DNA of 25,442 nt from NCBI GenBank assembly GCA_900539115.1, contig UQAQ01000042.1, forward strand, positions 1 to 25,442. Reading direction: 5' to 3'. The notes below the pieces were generated by a model. That model was given only the letters and a program-made list of their open reading frames with translations, searched no databases and was not told where the DNA came from. Within the stretch, counting starts at the first letter, position 1; each line of letters starts with the position of its first letter. This document shows positions 23,160 through 25,442 of this stretch, one piece after another. The translations under genes were made by a program, and so were the position numbers. This DNA comes from an uncultured Roseburia sp. (lineage in GTDB: Bacteria > Bacillota > Clostridia > Lachnospirales > Lachnospiraceae).

Positions 23160-24620
23160 ATGATTACAGGAGAACTGAAGAATAAAGTTGACAGAATATG
23201 GGAGACCTTTTGGACGGGTGGTATAACCAATCCCCTGGACGTCATAGAACAATTTACGTATCTTTTATTTATCAAACAGCTGGATGATGTGGAGACGACA
23301 AAAGAAAGTGAAGCAAATTTTTTAGGAATAACCTATGAATCGATGTTTCCGGGAGATTGTCAAAAGTACCGTTGGTCGAAATTTAAAAACTTAGGCTCAG
23401 CAGAAGAAATGTATGACGTTGTATTGAATGGTGTATTTCCATTTATTAAAAATCTTCATCAAGATGGAGATTCCGCGTATGCTCGCTACATGGGAGATGC
23501 CATATTTAAAATTCCGACACCTGCAATGCTTACAAAGATTGTGGATGGGATAGATCAGCTTGAATTGGGAGATGCGGACACGAAGGGAGACTTGTATGAG
23601 CATTTACTTTCTAAAGTAGCGACGGCAGGAACAAATGGACAATTTCGTACTCCGCGTCACATCATTAAAATGATGGTTGAGTTGGTGAAGCCGGAACCGG
23701 GCGATATTATTATAGACCCAGCGATGGGAAGTGCGGGATTTCTGATAGAAGCCCAGCAATATCTGAGAGATCATCATAGTGAGATGTTTCTTGATGCAAA
23801 AGCATTGGAACATTTTCATAATTCAATGTTCTTTGGAAATGATATGGATCGAACGATGCTTCGAATCGGTGCGATGAATATGCTTTTGCATGGAGTGGAT
23901 AACCCCAATATATCTTACCGGGACAGCCTTTCAGAACAGAATACGGATGAAGAAAAATATACATTGGTACTTGCCAATCCGCCATTTAAAGGAAGTCTTG
24001 ATTATGAAGCGGTTTCTGCAGATTTGCTGAAAGTTGCTAAGACGAAAAAGACGGAGCTTTTATTTCTTGCGTTGTTCCTTCGGATTTTGAAAAAGGGAGG
24101 ACGAGCTGCAGTTATTGTACCAGACGGAGTTTTGTTTGGGGCTAGTAAAGCACATAAACAGATACGAAAGGAAATATTGGAAAATAATAAGCTGGATGCT
24201 GTAATATCCATGCCAAGTGGAGTGTTTAAACCTTATGCCGGTGTCTCTACAGCGATTTTGGTTTTTACAAAAACAGGAAGTGGTGGAACTGATAAAGTAT
24301 GGTTTTACGATATGAAAGCAGATGGACTTAGTTTGGATGATAAGCGGCAGGAAGTAGCTGAAAATGATATCCCGGATATCATTGAACGTTACAATAATCT
24401 TGACAAGGAAGCAGAGCGTAAACGAACAGAGCAAAGCTTCATGGTAGATTTGGATGAAATTGTAAACAATGATTACGACTTGTCGATTAACAAGTACAAA
24501 GAAATTGTATACGAGGCAGTGGAGTATCCACCTACGGAAGAAATTATTAGTGAAATCGAGGAAATTGAAAATACGATTCAGACTGAAATGGCTGAATTGA
24601 AAAAGTTACTGAACTTATAG
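23160..24620 (+). CDS. hsdM: Type I restriction-modification methyltransferase subunit
   Basis: A 486-residue N6-adenine methyltransferase subunit of a type I restriction-modification enzyme, which modifies host DNA in an M2S complex. The N-terminal helical domain carries ELKNKVDRIWETFW and VIEQFTYLLFIKQLDD. The SAM-binding motif I is DPAMGSAGF at 186-194 and the catalytic motif IV is NPPF at 273-276. The C-terminal helical region interacts with HsdS. Length and motifs are complete, so the gene looks functional. hsdS follows, but only after a 277-bp gap, which is unusual since M and S usually overlap or nearly touch. hsdR is not in the window. Confidence 0.95.
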   Translation: MITGELKNKVDRIWETFWTGGITNPLDVIEQFTYLLFIKQLDDVETTKESEANFLGITYESMFPGDCQKYRWSKFKNLGSAEEMYDVVLNGVFPFIKNLHQDGDSAYARYMGDAIFKIPTPAMLTKIVDGIDQLELGDADTKGDLYEHLLSKVATAGTNGQFRTPRHIIKMMVELVKPEPGDIIIDPAMGSAGFLIEAQQYLRDHHSEMFLDAKALEHFHNSMFFGNDMDRTMLRIGAMNMLLHGVDNPNISYRDSLSEQNTDEEKYTLVLANPPFKGSLDYEAVSADLLKVAKTKKTELLFLALFLRILKKGGRAAVIVPDGVLFGASKAHKQIRKEILENNKLDAVISMPSGVFKPYAGVSTAILVFTKTGSGGTDKVWFYDMKADGLSLDDKRQEVAENDIPDIIERYNNLDKEAERKRTEQSFMVDLDEIVNNDYDLSINKYKEIVYEAVEYPPTEEIISEIEEIENTIQTEMAELKKLLNL

Positions 24621-24629
24621 AAAATAGGC

Positions 24630-24726
24630 GCTTCAAGTGATTGAAGCCAAAGGACAGCCACCTGATGGAGTGACTATCAGGTGGTAAAAAAATCGCGAAA
24701 GGAGAAACCGACAAATTTTAATTTGT
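24630..24726 (+). promoter_or_regulatory. Three hairpins after hsdM
   Basis: Three perfect small hairpins follow in series: GCTTCAA/TTGAAGC with a GNRA-type GTGA loop (24630-24647), CCACCTGAT/ATCAGGTGG (24658-24684), and ACAAAT/ATTTGT (24711-24726). The second is followed by A, not T, so none is a standard terminator. AAAGGAG at 24698-24704 lies between but no start codon follows, so no gene is called here. They may be RNA processing or stability elements of the hsdM transcript. Confidence 0.45.
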
Positions 24727-24753
24727 AGTGATCTTGCAGAACAGAATATTGGA

Positions 24754-24782
24754 TTGACATAAAAGCGGTCAGATGCTATTAT
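24754..24782 (+). promoter_or_regulatory. Consensus promoter upstream of hsdS leader
   Basis: TTGACA, a 17-base spacer and TATTAT (or TATAAT three bases further on) form one of the strongest promoters in the window. Its spacer contains AGCGGTCA, complementary to one arm of the terminator downstream. Confidence 0.75.
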
Positions 24783-24788
24783 AATAGT

Positions 24789-24883
24789 TAGAAAGGTGCT
24801 ACCGATAGACGGTTAGCCTGATAAAATCAGTAAGTCAAAAATGACCGCTCAGTTTTCCAGACTAGGAGCGGTCATTTTTGTTT
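24789..24883 (+). ncRNA. Structured leader RNA of hsdS (possible attenuator)
   Basis: The roughly 95-nt transcript predicted from the preceding promoter folds into three hairpins: GCTACCG/CGGTTAGC with one bulge (24798-24817), CTGAT/ATCAG with an AAA loop (24818-24830), and the 14-bp terminator stem. It matches no riboswitch I recognise. It ends 15 bases before the hsdS start codon, so it is either a short RNA made on its own or a leader through which RNA polymerase must read to express hsdS. The RNA ends are inferred from promoter and terminator positions. Confidence 0.55.
24837..24879 (+). terminator. Strong intrinsic terminator directly before hsdS
   Basis: AAAAATGACCGCTC (24837-24850) and GAGCGGTCATTTTT (24866-24879) form a perfect 14-bp stem with a 15-base loop, followed by GTTTG. 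Only 18 bases separate it from the hsdS ATG, too few to hold another promoter. Confidence 0.85.
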
Positions 24884-24897
24884 GTCGGAATAAGCAT

Positions 24898-25442
24898 ATG
24901 AAAGAGTTTGATGAGGTCTTTGTTGATAAAACGAAGTATGGAACTAAACTTAAAACTAGTGACTATAAAGAGTGTGGAAAATATCCTATAATTGATCAAG
25001 GTCAAGAAACAATTGCAGGATATACCGATGCTGAAGATGGGGTGTTTAAAGAGGTTCCGGTTATTATATTTGGAGATCATACTCGGGTGATAAAGTATGT
25101 AGATAAGCCATTCTTTTTAGGTGCTGATGGAGTAAAAGTTTTGCGAAGTAAATATTTGGATGCTAATTATAGGTATTTATTTTATGCACTGCTAGATTTA
25201 AAAATTCCCAATACTGGATATAATAGGCACTTTAAGTGGCTTAAAGAAGCCAAAATTCAGTATCCTACTCTTAAACAACAAGAAAAAGTAGTTGGGATAT
25301 TGGATAAAATTGAAAAGGTAATTGCAGCTAGAAATAAACAATTAAATGCTTTAGACGAATTAATCCAAGCCCGATTTGTGGAGCTCTTTGGTGATCCGAC
25401 AATAAATACTAAAAAGTATCCACTTAAGCTACTTCCTGAGAT
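24898..25442 (+). CDS. hsdS: Type I restriction specificity subunit, 5' part
   Basis: The reading frame runs off the right end, giving at least 181 residues. HsdS sets the DNA target of the methyltransferase and the restriction complex. The visible part is the first target-recognition domain (YPIIDQGQETIAGYTD, then VIIFGDHTRVIKYVDKPFFLGADGVKVL, and NTGYNRHFKWLKEAKIQYP) followed by the central conserved helix (QQEKVVGILDKIEKVIAARN, then LDELIQARFVELFGDP). No frameshift is seen. The ribosome binding site is weak (only GGAA nearby), and the gene begins right after a strong terminator, so its expression is probably conditional. Confidence 0.9.
   Translation, partial: MKEFDEVFVDKTKYGTKLKTSDYKECGKYPIIDQGQETIAGYTDAEDGVFKEVPVIIFGDHTRVIKYVDKPFFLGADGVKVLRSKYLDANYRYLFYALLDLKIPNTGYNRHFKWLKEAKIQYPTLKQQEKVVGILDKIEKVIAARNKQLNALDELIQARFVELFGDPTINTKKYPLKLLPE

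Noticed and set aside
24789..24883. Leader RNA considered as a type III toxin-antitoxin RNA
   Set aside because: There are no tandem antitoxin repeats and the next gene is an HsdS subunit, not a ToxN-like toxin.
1..25442. tRNA, rRNA or CRISPR loci
   Set aside because: I saw no cloverleaf ending in TTCRANY-type arms, no rRNA signature and no regular repeat-spacer array.

Overview
The window reads as chromosomal DNA of a low-to-mid GC member of the Clostridia, most likely family Lachnospiraceae. The evidence is the gene content (MoxR/DUF58/transglutaminase operon, YwiB-like DUF1934 protein beside dapF, YjfB-like protein, secreted glucosaminidase with a copper-amine-oxidase-type stalk domain), strong AGGAGG-type ribosome binding sites and sigma-A promoters with 17-base spacers. 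The genus is not resolved; the YjfB-like gene hints at a motile relative.

Layout. 1-197: a hairpin and a possible end of an IS3-family element, then the recJ promoter. 198-7199: five tightly packed plus-strand genes (recJ, SunS-like glycosyltransferase, MoxR ATPase, DUF58 protein, membrane transglutaminase). 7200-8669: an accessory island with a 194-bp MITE-like element, an orphan PD-(D/E)XK-type nuclease gene, a roughly 84-bp periodic array of TTACGGTA inverted repeats and a GC-rich palindromic tract. 8670-15178: minus-strand pyrG diverges from ftsH, followed by a HAD phosphatase that overlaps ftsH by 80 bp, and uvrC. 15189-17995: a secreted glucosaminidase (minus) and an alanine/sodium symporter (plus). 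18101-20788: the ddl - DUF1934 - dapF - trxA operon, which joins two peptidoglycan-precursor enzymes. 20861-22189: a YjfB-like gene (minus) and an Rpn-family nuclease (plus). 22190-22558: a terminator, an extended -10 promoter and the second copy of the MITE in opposite orientation. 22559-25442: a serine-rich membrane protein, hsdM and the 5' part of hsdS of a type I restriction-modification locus.

The three most interesting non-coding signals are as follows. (1) Two copies of a 194-bp element with 14-bp terminal inverted repeats, 8-bp target duplications and large internal hairpins; each sits just downstream of a promoter-like sequence, in the presumed leader of a gene. (2) A structured leader of about 95 nt between hsdM and hsdS. 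It has its own promoter and ends in a strong intrinsic terminator only 18 bases before the hsdS start codon, so hsdS expression must involve read-through. A potential anti-terminator arm is present only in transcripts coming from upstream. (3) Three successive inverted repeats sharing the TTACGGTA core with a helical-phase-like period of 83-84 bp, directly behind an orphan nuclease gene.

Most housekeeping genes look intact. The one structural oddity among them is ftsH, whose last 26 or so residues are read from the out-of-frame start of the next gene.
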